DNA of 64,000 nt from Halocaridina rubra (GCA_037179515.1 JAXCGZ010000099.1:71001-135000), one strand, 5' to 3'; positions 11,195 to 23,870 are shown, numbered from the stretch's first letter. Numbers and translations are program-made. Notes: generated by a model not told the origin, from the sequence alone.

Positions 11195-11354
11195 ATAGGT
11201 TAGTGCTTATTAGAAAAATCATAAAAAGAAAAATAGAATAAATAAGTAAGTAGAATAGAATAGGTTAGACATGCTGAAAATACCATTCAAAAATGGAGCT
11301 GCCTCGTGTGTGCCAGTAGGCATGTTGCAGTGTCCCCTATTCTTATGTTCTTAT

Positions 11355-11445
11355 TTTCTGCCTTGTCTATGAGATGCTATATTTTCTCCGTAAATGTTTT
11401 ATTTGTGCCTGGGCCCAATGAGGGTTTTTTTTTCTCTCTCTCCGT
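11355..11445 (+). mobile_element. Jockey-like LINE 3' UTR remnant
   Basis: TTGTGCCTGGGCCCAATGAGGG followed by a T-rich run closely resembles 21.72-21.76 kb. It probably continues the Jockey-like relic split by CR1-A. Confidence 0.5.
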
Positions 11446-12412
11446 TCCAGTGTTACACTCGTAAAAATATGAAGCCAGGGCAAGTCACTGAAAAATGTAA
11501 AGGAAAAAGTCACTGGCAATTTTTTCCCTAGAAGACGTCGATGAGGGTATGAAATACGTCACAACTGTCATTGCACTGACTTAAAACACCTTTATTTGAT
11601 TACTTTAGATATTGTTATCAAGATGTTCTAGCCATATATTGTAAATTAATTACATATTAATTTTTTGATTAATTATATTATTTGTTTAGGGTACATAGAT
11701 AAATATTTACTATCCTGTGACTTTCCCTAGCCAGAATTGTGACCTTTTTCATGACTTTTTTCCTGTGATTTAGTAACGGCCATCTATTGACTATACTGTA
11801 TTTCTGTTGCCAGCGATGTGTGTTTTGAGACACTGTAGTTTACTTTTATGCGGCCACTTCAGTGTACCCAATATTTTTATTCTTAAATCACACCATTCAA
11901 TGCCCAAATCATAACGAGAATAAAACGATGGGTTCTCCTCGCAGAGACTTCTATTTTTAGTTTTGAAATAAGAATTAGAATTGACTTCATTGCTTTTCTC
12001 TTTTCCTTATATTGCATTCATGAATTGCTTTTTATGAATATGTTTTAGTTACCTTTGTAATACATGTACTTATGTAAATTACTTTGTATGTTTATGTATT
12101 CTGTGATTGTTTCGCATATAAATAATAATGTAATCATAGGTTTTAATAGAATACATAGCATTTATTATGAATGAGTATTGAGTTAGATTATATCATACAC
12201 TTAATGCAAATATTGAAATATTTTCTAATAATTATTCTTTATAGTTTGAATATATATCGTTTTATTTTTTTATGTTATCTTGAAAAAGATTTGAGTAGTA
12301 AAGTACGTTATGTCAAAAACACAGTCCTTTTATTTCTGGCTATACTTGAAACTTGACTATTCTGGTTTTATTTTTATATATTGTTTTGTCTTGACTCTCC
12401 CCTCACCGAGGG
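11446..12412. other. A+T-rich intergenic, nothing recognised
   Basis: No repeat family or protein motif seen. Confidence 0.45.
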
Positions 12413-12552
12413 GAGCAAAGATACCCCTTCCGTATTACCCTGCGTGTCATAAATGACGTCTAAATGGAGCGAAGCGAGAGGACTTGGAAATTCCTCTTTG
12501 TATTTTCCTCCTATTAGGTGACTTTGACTATGCCACCCCCTTTATAAGGATT
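12413..12552 (+). repeat. S2 short interspersed repeat, copy 2
   Basis: AGCAAAGATACCCCTTCC, CTGCGTGTCATAAATGACG, AAATGGAGCGAAGCGAG, a TATTTTCCTCC segment and GTGACTTTGACTATGCCACCCCC in family order. Confidence 0.75.
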
Positions 12553-12656
12553 ATAGCTTTCATATATAGAGAGATAGCCTTACATTGAAGAAAGATGATA
12601 TTAGATCGAAAAAAAAATAAACCGTCGTTTTATTTTCCTTATTAGCTTAATTCCCT

Positions 12657-12708
12657 TCATACATACATACATACGTACGTACATACATACATACATACAT
12701 ACATACAT
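12657..12708. repeat. (TACA)n microsatellite
   Basis: About 13 ATAC units with two CG variants. Confidence 0.95.
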
Positions 12709-13154
12709 GCATTAGTTAGGCCTACTAATATGCTTTCGCTTTCAGTAATATTTCGTTCACTTGCAATTCACTTATTCATGCGAAACTCCTTCGGATTAAT
12801 GACAGACTATATGATTCAGCGGACGAGAAAACGCGATTAATATAAATTTCAAAAGATTGATATAAATCACTTTCGCTCGTGAAATTACATAAGAATTTCG
12901 TAGTTAGAATATATAATCGGATTTCGCTTAACAAATTATGCGTCACTCTTTAATTTAGTGGTTATATATGGATATGATAGTTTTAGAATTTATGGGCCAT
13001 GTTTAATATTTTCCAAAAGAGATATTCCCATATAAATGTTGTATGTGAATATTATTCATTTTTATTTTCATGGTTTGTTTTTTAACTGAATCTTTAAATT
13101 TATTAATGTGCGTCTCACAAACTGGAAATACTTTGATGGACTGCACTAAAATTT

Positions 13155-13207
13155 CAAAAATTTCAGTATTTCGTAGTTTCATGTTCATTTTTAGCTGATT
13201 TCTCACC

Positions 13208-13238
<31 letters not shown>

Positions 13239-13325
13239 AAGATTTCAGAATTTCGTCTTTCATTTACATTTTTAGCTGATTTCGTATCTTAGATACATTC
13301 ATACATACATACATACATACGAATA
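13155..13325. repeat. Local tandem duplication carrying (TACA)n
   Basis: Two copies of about 85-92 bp share TTTCAGNATTTCGT, TTTCATNTNCATTTTTAGC, TGATTTC and a CTTA followed by (CATA)n. Confidence 0.8.
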
Positions 13326-13801
13326 TTTGAAATACTAGAGAGTATGTTGCATCACTTTTATTTCAGATGTTGTATATAAATATGACGGACTCCAGTCACC
13401 AATTTCGTAAACTCATAAATTACTTGTTCACTTTCAATTGGGACATTATACATGAATATTATAGACTTAGCAATTTATTCTCCATTGTCGTGAACTTTGA
13501 AAAGATTATGAAATTTTTTGCCTCTCGAATGTTATATCGAAATATGGGTGGAATCTACCTTACTATCTATTGTAACCTAACTTAACCTAACCATCTTTCC
13601 ATGATGATTTATAAGTAACATAAACTATATGTCAATCAATTTTATTGTCCATGAATATGTAGGCTATAGTGTGTATGTATAACATCGATATATAATAGAT
13701 CTGGGATACAATGTTCTTTTCTATAATCTTCTAAGAGATTATGAAATGCCGTGGCATTATCTATTAATATAATTGATATATTCCTTTAGGCATTAGTAGT
13801 T
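13326..13801. other. Intergenic, nothing recognised
   Basis: Contains a short CCTAA-like run (TAACCTAACTTAACCTAACC, 13571-13590), too short to be called telomeric. Confidence 0.45.
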
Positions 13802-13953
13802 AATCAAGTAAAGATAATAACTCCCAGTCCAAATAAACTAGTATATTGCTAGTCAAGTTTAGGTTAGATTAATGTCTAACCTAATTCAACTTAACCAAAC
13901 CTAATAATTTACGGGGTTATTTAATGTACTGGAAGTTGTTATCATTACTTGAT
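13802..13953. repeat. Imperfect inverted repeat with inner palindrome
   Basis: Left arm TAATCAAGTAAAGATAATAACTCC pairs imperfectly with right arm GGAAGTTGTTATCATTACTTGAT. Between them lies the smaller palindrome TAGGTTAGATTAATGTCTAACCTA. MITE-like, but target duplications were not identified. Confidence 0.6.
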
Positions 13954-14254
13954 CCAAAGTATTTAAATCTGTATCTTCATCATGTTAATATATTTTCTTC
14001 CACGAATTAAAGTTTCAAATGGCATGAAAGTGATGTACCTGATAACCTCATTGTCGTCGATTTTTGCAAACAATCTTTCGGGCAACTGAGTTGCACAACA
14101 TGTTGTGGTTTCCGTTTGACACGGTCTCTGCGCACTTTTAGGAAATTCTTGGTTGCGGGTAACTCCTCAAATGTCACGGATGAAGATCTGGTTTTAATAT
14201 CCTTCTTATTATACCGAGAAGTATTGAATGACCCATCCTCTACTTGAGCCGGAT

Positions 14255-14690
14255 AGGCTTAAACCCCTTTAAGCAAATCCAGAGAACTCTGCAAGAGTTT
14301 TGCCTGGAAATGTGTGTGAAATATTGTAAACTGTGTCAGCTTCACACAGGTTGATCCAGAGATATATCTCTGGAAATATATTTTTTCACCAAATGTATTT
14401 TTTCATCAAACATATTTTGAAGCCATGGCATAGTGACCAAGGTTTAAACCACCTCAACAAAATCCAAAATACTTTTCAGGTTTTGTGTGGAATCTTATAA
14501 ATCTAATTAGATTAGCATAAGTTGCTCCAGAGATACTTTCATTAGAAATATTTCGATGCCTAGGCACAGCGACCTTTTGAAGTTTGAGTTTTTTTTTTTT
14601 TCACTTAAAGGAGAAAGCTGAAACTTAAAGTGGTCGCTATGCCAAAGCATCAGTATTTTTGATGAACAATATCTCTGGAGCAAGAACCCA
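14255..14690. repeat. Mixed tandem and inverted repeat, foldback at the right end
   Basis: Two direct diverged units of about 171-185 bp carry TTAAACC then GTTGNTCCAGAGATA (at 14350 and 14521) and GGCAYAGYGACC. A third unit is inverted: the arm from 14521 pairs with the arm ending at 14683 (GTTGCTCCAGAGATA against TATCTCTGGAGCAA), with a T-run loop near 14590. Confidence 0.75.
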
Positions 14691-15061
14691 AATACCTCTA
14701 TGGGAAAAGTTCTCATTATACATTTCCTTCCTTCAGAAAAAAAATATATAAAAACATGGTGTCATTCGGCCATGAATATATATGCATATATTTATACCCC
14801 TCTTGCTAAAATATTATATTATGTTCCCAAGTATCATTCTGAACACCTCTTACATCAGCTGAGATATTCTTAATCCACAAGAGGAAATGAACGATGAGTA
14901 AGGCCAATCAACTGCTCTATCCATTTATGAATCACGTCTCTGCTTACTCAAGCATCCTGTGAATGGTCCAAGCAATGCGATATTAGGAAATTGGGACATC
15001 CTTCTACCCACAAGAAGCTAAGAGGAGTGACTGAGATAAAATTAGCTTCTGGTGATTGTTT
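14691..15061. other. Intergenic, nothing recognised
   Basis: No motif-bearing frame or known family. Confidence 0.45.
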
Positions 15062-15092
15062 GCTTTGACTCGGCCACCCCCTTACAAATGGA
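15062..15092 (+). repeat. S2 tail fragment
   Basis: TTGCTTTGACTCGGCCACCC matches the family's most conserved segment; the rest of the unit is absent or too diverged. Confidence 0.6.
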
Positions 15093-15295
15093 ATTGGCGT
15101 AATTATTTTTTTTTTATTACACTCGTGTCGACATTTTGCAAAATTTATTTTTTGTATATTAGAATACTGCCACGCTCGCTTAATTCTATTGGTGTTTACG
15201 ATTTGTTGATGAGGGTAATGAGGTCACCATAAATGGAATCATATTAGTCATATATATTCTAGATAACTGTCCTTCGCGTCTTCGAAAGGGACAGT

Positions 15296-15560
15296 CTTCT
15301 TCTTCTTCTTCTTCTCCTTCTTCTTCTTCTTCTTCTTCTTCTCCTCCTCCATATTTGCCTTCCTATCAAATGTTTCTTCTTTCTCTTCTTCTTCTTCTTC
15401 TTCTTCAGTACATTCCTTTCATATTCTTCATATTTGACTTCCAGCCATGTGCTTCTTCTTCTACTTCTTTTTCTTCTTCTTCTTCTACTACTACTACTAC
15501 TACTACTACTACCACTACTACTGCTTCTGTTACTACTACTTCGTTATTAGTTGTTCTTCC
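15296..15560. repeat. (TTC)n and (TAC)n trinucleotide region
   Basis: TTC-rich blocks at 15296-15350, about 15375-15405 and about 15450-15485, followed by (TAC/ACC)n to about 15540. The frames across it encode only poly-Ser, poly-Leu or poly-Thr. Confidence 0.9.
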
Positions 15561-16302
15561 CATATTTCCACGGAGTTGCTGTTTTCACTAGCTCCTTTGA
15601 GGCTGTTGCTTAGGTTAGAGTGAGAGTTTGACTTTTCGGAAGTAGGTCTTTCCTGATACTAACCGTCTTCTCTTACCCGGACATGGTACTGGCTCAGAGA
15701 TGAGTTGACTCTTATTATCAGATTAATTATTACATATATGTTTGTTTACATACAACATACGATCCTTGAATAAACCACATACATACATATGAAGATGCTT
15801 TAAATAAGGATGTTGTCAATGCTAAAAGCATATATGCTAATAAGGAAAACTTTTGACATAAATTAGGTAAGATAGGAAGGTAGATGAGATACTATCATAG
15901 GTAAAGTTTTCTCTGCGTCCTCCTACAAGTACTACTACTACTGCTACTACTACTACTGTTCTTTCCATTACTGTTATTATTTATTTACTTTTTTTTATTT
16001 ACTTTATTTTATTTATAAAAATTACTAATTCGCTACTTTTTATATATTAATGTTTATTCCTAACTTACATAAGTAAGGTTTGAATGTACATGAATATAAC
16101 CAAAAATAAGTAATATTACAATAGTAAGAGAAAAAGCTCTTTGCTCGATACCACAGATTAAAAAACAAAGGAAATTTGATCTTTCCTCTGTGAAAGGAAA
16201 CCACGCATTGTTTATATGTCGGTCCACCCTTTGGAACGTCGAAGATATAGACAAAAAATATGAATACCAGATAGCGTCTCCAAAGTGACCAGTTGAATTT
16301 TC

Positions 16303-16307
<5 letters not shown>
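15561..16307. other. Intergenic, nothing recognised
   Basis: Includes a short (TAC)n near 15930; no gene signal. Confidence 0.45.
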
Positions 16308-16378
<71 letters not shown>

Positions 16379-16408
16379 CATACATACATACATACATACA
16401 TACATACA
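16308..16408. repeat. Compound (CT)n-(CATA)n microsatellite
   Basis: About 34 CT units directly followed by about 8 CATA units. Confidence 0.97.
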
Positions 16409-17233
<825 letters not shown>

Positions 17234-17395
17234 CCACATTTAAATATAAAGTTCCTCAAGTCTCGTTGCTATTGAAGATTAGCAAATATCAGGAAGGGCC
17301 TCGCAGAGGAAACCCCTCACTCAGAAGGGTGCAAATGAAATGAAAAAATAGAAAATGTTATCCTACTTTTGGCTATCCTTGTGTAAATTATCTAA

Positions 17396-17693
17396 TAGTA
17401 ATTACGTAATTGTGCTTACGAGAAAGAGTCCAGTGCTCGTAACTCCCCGTATCCTGGTCGGCTCCATTTTTATACTCAGTGATACTTATCATATTTGTCC
17501 TTAAAACTATGAATTGAGTTAGCATTAGCTATCTCCTCGCTTAGCGAATTCCAATCATCAACTATTTTTCCATAGAAAAGTACTTCCATACATACTTCAG
17601 AGAAATTATCTTACAAAGTCTCAAACTATGACCTCTAGTTCTAGAGCCAGCCATAACAAAATATCGATCCCTATACACTGTCAAAGCCATGAA
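17396..17693 (-). mobile_element. CR1-B LINE 3' fragment, first tandem copy
   Basis: On the minus strand it contains the last part of the RT C-terminal region (Arg-rich GSRTRG-like block, then the FF..V..WN block) and a 3' UTR with GACCAGGATACGGGGAG and a CACAATTACGTAATTA end. It repeats the organisation of the next copy at 17.70-19.03 kb. Confidence 0.8.
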
Positions 17694-17698
17694 GTGTG

Positions 17699-17823
17699 AT
17701 TACCTAATTGTGTTTACGGGAAAGAGCCCAAAGCTCGTACCTTCCCGTCTCCTGATCGGTTCCATTTTATACTTAGTCATACTTATCATACCTGTCCTTA
17801 AAACTATGGATTGAGATAGCATT
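17699..17823 (-). mobile_element. CR1-B LINE 3' UTR, second tandem copy, distal piece
   Basis: Same 3' UTR as the preceding copy (CCTAATTGTGTTTACGGGAA, CTCCTGATCGGTTCCATTTT), cut at AGCATTA by the insertion of LINE-C; it resumes at 18720. Confidence 0.85.
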
Positions 17824-18719
17824 AACAGTCAAAAACCTAGAAATTCACTTTGATAACCACATGTTGTTTGATTCCCACATAGATAAAGTATGCAAAAAGG
17901 TTACAGGAACATTAATGTACTTATCACGTATAAAAGACAATTTTGAGACTACCACTCGAATAACTGTTGTTGAATCTCTAGCCCTAAGTCACATTAATTA
18001 CTGCACAACTGTTTGGGGAGCTACCACTAAGACTCAGATAAACAGAATACAGAAGCTTATTAATTTTGCAGCTCGAGTTGCCCTGGGAGGAAAAAGAAAA
18101 TATGACCACATCACACCAGCTCTCAATAAACTTGGGTGGCTGCGGGCAGAAAATAAGGTCGCTTATGCTATTTATGTTTTTGTATTCAAAATTTTGGACC
18201 ATCATTATCCTAGCTGGCTATTTGATTTAAAAACAGTCATGGATATAAGGGGAACCAACACAAGACAGAGCAGTGAGCTCTTTATTCACAGAACAAACAC
18301 AGCAGCAGGTTCAAAGATGATCACTATCAAAGGGCCAACACTCTGGAATAATATTCCAGAGCATCTTAAAAATGCATCCTCTTTCACAGCGTTCAAAGGC
18401 AAATTATATAGTTTTCTTTTGGACAAATAGTTGCTGCTCATTAAGAACTAATTATTCTCATTGTAAGGAAACAAATATGGAAATGATGCCGATAATAACG
18501 ATCCTGTATCTAGTGGCATACTTACTACTTTATTATTAACATTATTGTAACATTTTTATTACAGCATTATTATTTTCTATGAAAGCTACATTTAATTTAA
18601 CTATATGTCTAACCCTCTTATTTGTTAGTTTAATTACATGTCTATTTATAAGTTACTATTAATGTTGAATAACCATTGTACAAAATGAAAATAAATGTTT
18701 TTGTTTGTTTGTTTGTTTG
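17824..18719 (+). mobile_element. LINE-C, 5'-truncated, nested in CR1-B
   Basis: A non-LTR element copy comprising the RT C-terminal region, a 3' UTR of about 280 bp and a (TTTG)n tail ending at 18719. Comparison with the neighbouring CR1-B copy, where AGCATTA and CCTCGCTTAGCG are almost adjacent (17512-17545), shows the insertion point. A second copy of the 3' part is at 7.2-7.7 kb on the other strand. Confidence 0.88.
17826..18430 (+). CDS. LINE-C reverse transcriptase C-terminal fragment
   Basis: An open frame of about 200 codons (the first methionine at 17861 is not a natural start) ending at TAG 18428-18430. It carries HIDKVCKKVTGTLMYLSRIK, LALSHINYCTTVWG, INRIQKLINFAARV, KYDHITPALNKLGWL and TLWNNIPEHLK, the thumb and C-terminal region of L2/Jockey-group RT proteins. 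The catalytic palm is missing through 5' truncation. It is free of stops, so the insertion may be fairly young. Clade uncertain. Confidence 0.85.
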
Positions 18720-19032
18720 TTTCCTCGCTTAGCGAATTCCAATTATCAACTACTCTTACACTGAAAAAGTATTTCCTTACATCCTGCAAAGAAGTTTTCT
18801 TACGAAGCTTCAAACTATGACCTCTAGTTCTAGAGCCAGCCATATCAAAATATCGATCCCTATCCACTCTATCATAACCATGAAGGAATTTAAAGACTGT
18901 CACCATATCCCCCCTCACTCTTCTAGCTTCGAGTGATGGTAAGTCTAATTCCCCCAGCCTCTCATCATAACTGAGATTGCGTATTTCTGGCACCAGTTTC
19001 GTGGCATGTCTTTGAACTTTTTCAAGCTTAGT
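18720..19032 (-). pseudogene. CR1-B RT C-terminal region, second tandem copy, proximal piece
   Basis: Minus-strand coding remnant in one frame: [55 protein letters not shown] and [17 protein letters not shown]. This is the standard C-terminal region of CR1-like LINEs. Continuous with 17699-17823 before LINE-C inserted; the 5' side merges into a (CA)n/(AT)n tract. Confidence 0.85.
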
Positions 19033-19085
19033 TATGTGCTTTTTCAAGTGTGTATGTGTGTGCGTATATGTGTCTATGTAGGTAT

Positions 19086-19089
<4 letters not shown>

Positions 19090-19170
<81 letters not shown>
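19090..19170. repeat. (AT)n microsatellite, left of SINE-A
   Basis: About 40 units ending exactly at the SINE head. Confidence 0.97.
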
Positions 19171-19173
<3 letters not shown>

Positions 19174-19359
19174 GTCTCCGTGGCAAAACGGTAACGTCTG
19201 CGACTCTGAGGCGGCAGGTTGAGGGTTCGCGCCCCGCCACGAACTGAGGTTAGTAAGGGCATACACTCAGGGTAACGATTACATCTGCCAAAATAAGTCC
19301 TTCGTAAGAAGGCAACCGTCCTAGCCCTTAGTAGAAAAGGGAGTTCGTGACGTAAAACC

Positions 19360-19363
<4 letters not shown>
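19171..19363 (+). mobile_element. SINE-A inside (AT)n
   Basis: Head GTAGTCTCCGTGGCAAAACG, box B-like GGTTGAGGGTTCGCGCCCC, body and 3' signature GACGTAAAACCGAAT all present. AT repeats directly abut both ends. Confidence 0.93.
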
Positions 19364-19440
<77 letters not shown>

Positions 19441-19499
19441 TATATGTGTGTGTGTGTGTGTATGTGTGTGTGTGTGTGTATGTGCGTGTTTGTGTACAC
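19364..19499. repeat. (AT)n then (TG)n microsatellite
   Basis: AT run to about 19445, then TG-rich repeats with TATG interruptions. Confidence 0.95.
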
Positions 19500-19660
19500 G
19501 CACATGCAATATATGTATATAATTAGCATATGCAAGATGGCTCAGGTATGATTATATAGCTTTAAAGGTGATTGTACTGATACGAATATCAAACGTGTAT
19601 TTAAGGTGTAATAATTACGCCTTCTTAGCAAACATAAGGGTGGCCTTCGGGCATATGGAG

Positions 19661-20131
19661 AAGGTAATGTTCAGAAATATTTACATGATTAATATGCGGC
19701 CTTAGCTTGAATATACACCACCCATTTTTGTATCCGTACTTGGAAATAGAGGATATAGACCCTATTAGATAAGGGTCAATGACAGTGCAACGAAGCTGGT
19801 GATAGGGATCTCAGTTATAAGGAAAGGATGACAAAGTAAGGCTTACCACCGCTCGAAGCTAGAAGAAATAGAGGGGATATGGTAGCGGTTTTTAAAATTA
19901 TTTGTGGTTTTTACAGAGTTCATAGGGAGCGATACTTTTATATGGGTGGCTCTAGAACTAGAGGTTATTGTTTGAAGCTACACGAGAAAACTGCAGGATG
20001 TAAGGTAGTACATTCATATTTTTTAAGGAACCAGATGATAAGTGTTCTTGAATAAAAAAAAAAAAAAAAAGACCAGGAGACGGGGAATTCCTAGCATTAG
20101 GCTCTTTCGCATGATCACAATGAGGTAAATA
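19661..20131 (+). mobile_element. CR1-B LINE relic
   Basis: Diverged copy colinear with 23.0-23.55 kb: AATGTTCAGAAATATTTA, CGAAGCTGG, ATCTCAGTTATAAGG, CGAAGCTAGAAGAA, GGCTCTAGAACTAGAGG, a 17-base A run, then the 3' UTR segment GACCAGGAGACGGGGAATT. Multiple stops. Confidence 0.8.
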
Positions 20132-20217
20132 CGCACATACACACACACACACACGCATTTGAATTCTATGTGTATTCATATTTTTTAGAATAAATATAAT
20201 GAGTTTTAGTAAGTATA

Positions 20218-20280
20218 AAATTAAATCGACCAGGAGACGGTGAGTCACGAGCATTGGGGTTTTTCTACGTGAGTTCAGTG
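20218..20280 (+). mobile_element. CR1-B 3' UTR fragment
   Basis: TCGACCAGGAGACGGTGAG followed by TCACGAGCATTGGGGTTTTT matches the family's 3' UTR only. Confidence 0.65.
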
Positions 20281-20299
20281 TATATCTATATACTTTTGA

Positions 20300-20367
<68 letters not shown>
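20300..20367. repeat. (AT)n microsatellite
   Basis: About 33 units. Confidence 0.97.
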
Positions 20368-20372
<5 letters not shown>

Positions 20373-20602
20373 GGTTTTATCCCGTTAGACAGGTCGAACA
20401 TTGTGTTGACAAAACACTATTTGTGTTTGCAGCCCATGTCAACACAAGCAACACTATAGAGGCTCCAATGTCACGTCTAAGTTGTTTGTCTATATAACGG
20501 CTTCACGCACCACAGATAAACTTCCTGCTACATGACAAAAAAAAATGGATAAATAAATTTAGTGAAATGTATTACTTCGTCAGAGTATCATGGGGATGGT
20601 AC

Positions 20603-20785
<183 letters not shown>

Positions 20786-20924
20786 TTTATTTTAAGTTCT
20801 AAGTGCATTACATGGGGATGTGTGTGTGCGTGTGTGGCACTGTGTTCCGGCACTCACTGAGTTGATTTAGAGGCATTATATTATAATTTATAAATATTAC
20901 GCTGAACCACATGCATAGCAAATA

Positions 20925-20930
20925 ATAATA

Positions 20931-20997
<67 letters not shown>
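20925..20997. repeat. (TAA)n microsatellite
   Basis: About 23 AAT units. Confidence 0.97.
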
Positions 20998-21000
<3 letters not shown>

Positions 21001-21202
21001 GAACTTGGAAGCTGAATTTCAAAATTTTGAGATTTTTTGGCATTTCAGGTTTTAAAGAGTTGCATAGAAAAGCGAATGAAAGTATAACAAAAGAATTGAA
21101 AACTCATGGAAACAAATTAAAATTTGTTGTTTCCATTGTATTATTGACCTTTTGCAAAGAAGAAGAAGAACGAAAGCTGAATTGTAGAGATTGGCAAAGA
21201 AA

Positions 21203-21699
<497 letters not shown>

Positions 21700-21770
21700 C
21701 CATCTCTGTTTCTCTTTATGTTTTCTTTGTGCCCAGGCCCGATGAGGGCAGATTTTTTTTTTTTTATGGC
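21700..21770 (+). mobile_element. Possible Jockey-like LINE 3' end
   Basis: TTTGTGCCCAGGCCCGATGA followed by a T run parallels 11.40-11.44 kb. Short, so only tentative. Confidence 0.4.
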
Positions 21771-21833
21771 ACTGATTCTGAACCATTTGGTCTGTCCTCA
21801 CTCATTATAGGTGAATACTAGTTCAGCCTTTGA

Positions 21834-22030
21834 GTCACCGTGACTCAAGCGATAGCGTCCGCGACTCTGAGGCGTCAGGTCAAGGGTTCGCGCCCCGTCA
21901 CGGTCTCAGGTTAGCAAGGGCATGCACTCAGGGTAAGGATTACGTCTGCCGAAACGAGTCCTTCGCAAGAAGGCAACCTTCCTAGCTCTTGGTATAAAAG
22001 GAAGTCTGTGACGTAAAACCGGAACAAAAA
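21834..22030 (+). mobile_element. SINE-A with clear target-site duplication
   Basis: Full-length copy from ACCGTGACTCAAGCGATAGC to GACGTAAAACCGGAACAAAAA. The 18-bp direct repeat ACTAGTTCAGCCTTTGAG flanks it at 21816-21833 and 22031-22048, a textbook LINE-mobilised insertion. Confidence 0.95.
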
Positions 22031-22080
22031 ACTAGTTCAGCCTTTGAGGGTACCCTAGTAAAGACGTCGGAATGATATAA

Positions 22081-22248
22081 TCGGTTTTACGCCACGGGCT
22101 CCCTTTTCTAATAAGGACCTTCTTGCGAAGGACTTTGGTTTTGGCAACTGCGACCATTACCCTGAGTTAATGCCCTCTTTAACTTCAGACCGTATTGGAC
22201 CGCGAACCCACGACCTGATGAATCAAAGTCGCGAGCGTTACCACTAGG
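22081..22248 (-). mobile_element. SINE-A, older diverged copy
   Basis: Reverse-oriented TCGGTTTTACGCCACGGGCT, CCTTCTTGCGAAGGAC, CCCTGAGTTAATGCCCT and ACCGCGAACCCACGACC in family order. Tail to tail with the younger SINE and adjoining an (AT)n tract. Confidence 0.85.
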
Positions 22249-22256
22249 TTTTGCTG

Positions 22257-22760
<504 letters not shown>

Positions 22761-22822
<62 letters not shown>

Positions 22823-22842
22823 AGTAGTAGTAGTAGTAGTAA
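22761..22842. repeat. (ATT)n-(AGT)n microsatellite
   Basis: About 19 ATT units then about 6 AGT units. Confidence 0.97.
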
Positions 22843-23004
22843 CGTACATATGAACTCCAATATTGTGTCCGCCACATTTGTTGGAATTGTGGACATCCCG
22901 CTAGCTTCTCCGATATATCAAGTCACTATTTTTTTTTATTATTTCATAATTAGAATTAGAAATTGAATTTGTATCATTGACATACATACAAACATACACA
23001 TTGA

Positions 23005-23548
23005 TAAGGAAATGTTCAGAAATATTTATGTAACTTATGTGAGTCCAAAGCTTGAATATGCAGCCTCCTTTTGGAATCCGCAATTGAAAATGCAAATAAT
23101 TAAGCTGGAAAAAGTCCAAAAACATGCCACGAAGTTGGTGCCAGAAATTCGCAATCTCAGTTATGAGGGGAGGCTGAGGGAACTAGACTTACCATCACTC
23201 GAAGCTAGAAGAATGAGGGGGATATGGTGACGGTTTTTAAATTCCTTCATGGTTATAAAAGCGTGAATAGGGATCGATATTTTGATATGGCTGGCACTAG
23301 AACTAGAGGTCATAGTTTGAAACTTCGTAAGAAAATTCTTTGCAGGATGTAAGGAAGTACTTTTTTAGTGTAAGAGTATTTGATGATTGGACTTCACTAT
23401 GCGAGGAGGTAGTTAATGCTAACTTAATCCATAGCTTTAAGGACAAGTATGATAAGTATCACGGAGTAAAAAAAAAAAAAAATGGAACCGACCAGGAGAC
23501 GGGGAATTACGAGCATATGGCACTTTTCGCAAGCACAATTGGGTAATG
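23005..23548 (+). mobile_element. CR1-B LINE, 5'-truncated copy
   Basis: Carries [34 protein letters not shown] and [13 protein letters not shown] in one frame. A TGA after GIW (about 23228) and further frame changes follow, then [17 protein letters not shown] and VVNANLIHSFKDKYDKY. A 14-base A run precedes the 3' UTR (CCGACCAGGAGACGGGGAAT, CACAATTGGGTAAT). Best reference copy of the family in the window. Confidence 0.88.
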
Positions 23549-23564
23549 GAAACCCCCCCCCCAC

Positions 23565-23569
<5 letters not shown>

Positions 23570-23640
<71 letters not shown>
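23570..23640. repeat. (AT)n microsatellite
   Basis: About 35 units. Confidence 0.97.
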
Positions 23641-23643
<3 letters not shown>

Positions 23644-23659
23644 CATATATAAATGTAGG

Positions 23660-23870
23660 CTTCACGACGGTGACGTGACGAATCGCAAATGTTGCCGTTT
23701 CATGACTTTCCGGTGATGAAGAGATGGTGACGATGAAACGCAAAATACAAACCGCAGCCTCGTGACGATAAATAGACGTCTAGAGATCGTGACGTGACGG
23801 TCCACAGAAGTAAGATGTCGATACATGACGGGACGGTGACGTGATGAACCGTATGAAGCTACGCTATGAG
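23660..23870. repeat. CpG-rich degenerate repeat with TGACGTGA cores
   Basis: GGTGACGTGACG, GGTGACGATGAAACG, CGTGACGTGACGG and GGTGACGTGATGAACC recur at about 51-63-bp spacing in otherwise A+T-rich surroundings. Either a decayed minisatellite or a cluster of CRE/ATF-like sites. Confidence 0.55.

Larger units (their letters stand above)
9066..11354 (+). mobile_element. CR1-clade LINE (CR1-A), 5'-truncated copy 1
   Basis: A non-LTR retrotransposon with a reverse transcriptase ORF, about 150 bp of 3' UTR and a terminus built on the octamer-like TTCTTATG (CTATTCTTATGTTCTTAT), as in CR1 elements. The endonuclease region is absent, so the copy is 5'-truncated. It lies within the Jockey-like relic. 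Near-identical sequence at 50.57-52.04 kb and a 3'-end fragment at 58.6 kb show that the family is repeated locally. Confidence 0.92.

Noticed and set aside
13571..13590. Interstitial telomere repeat (CCTAA)
   Set aside because: Only about three imperfect units; chance in A+T-rich DNA.
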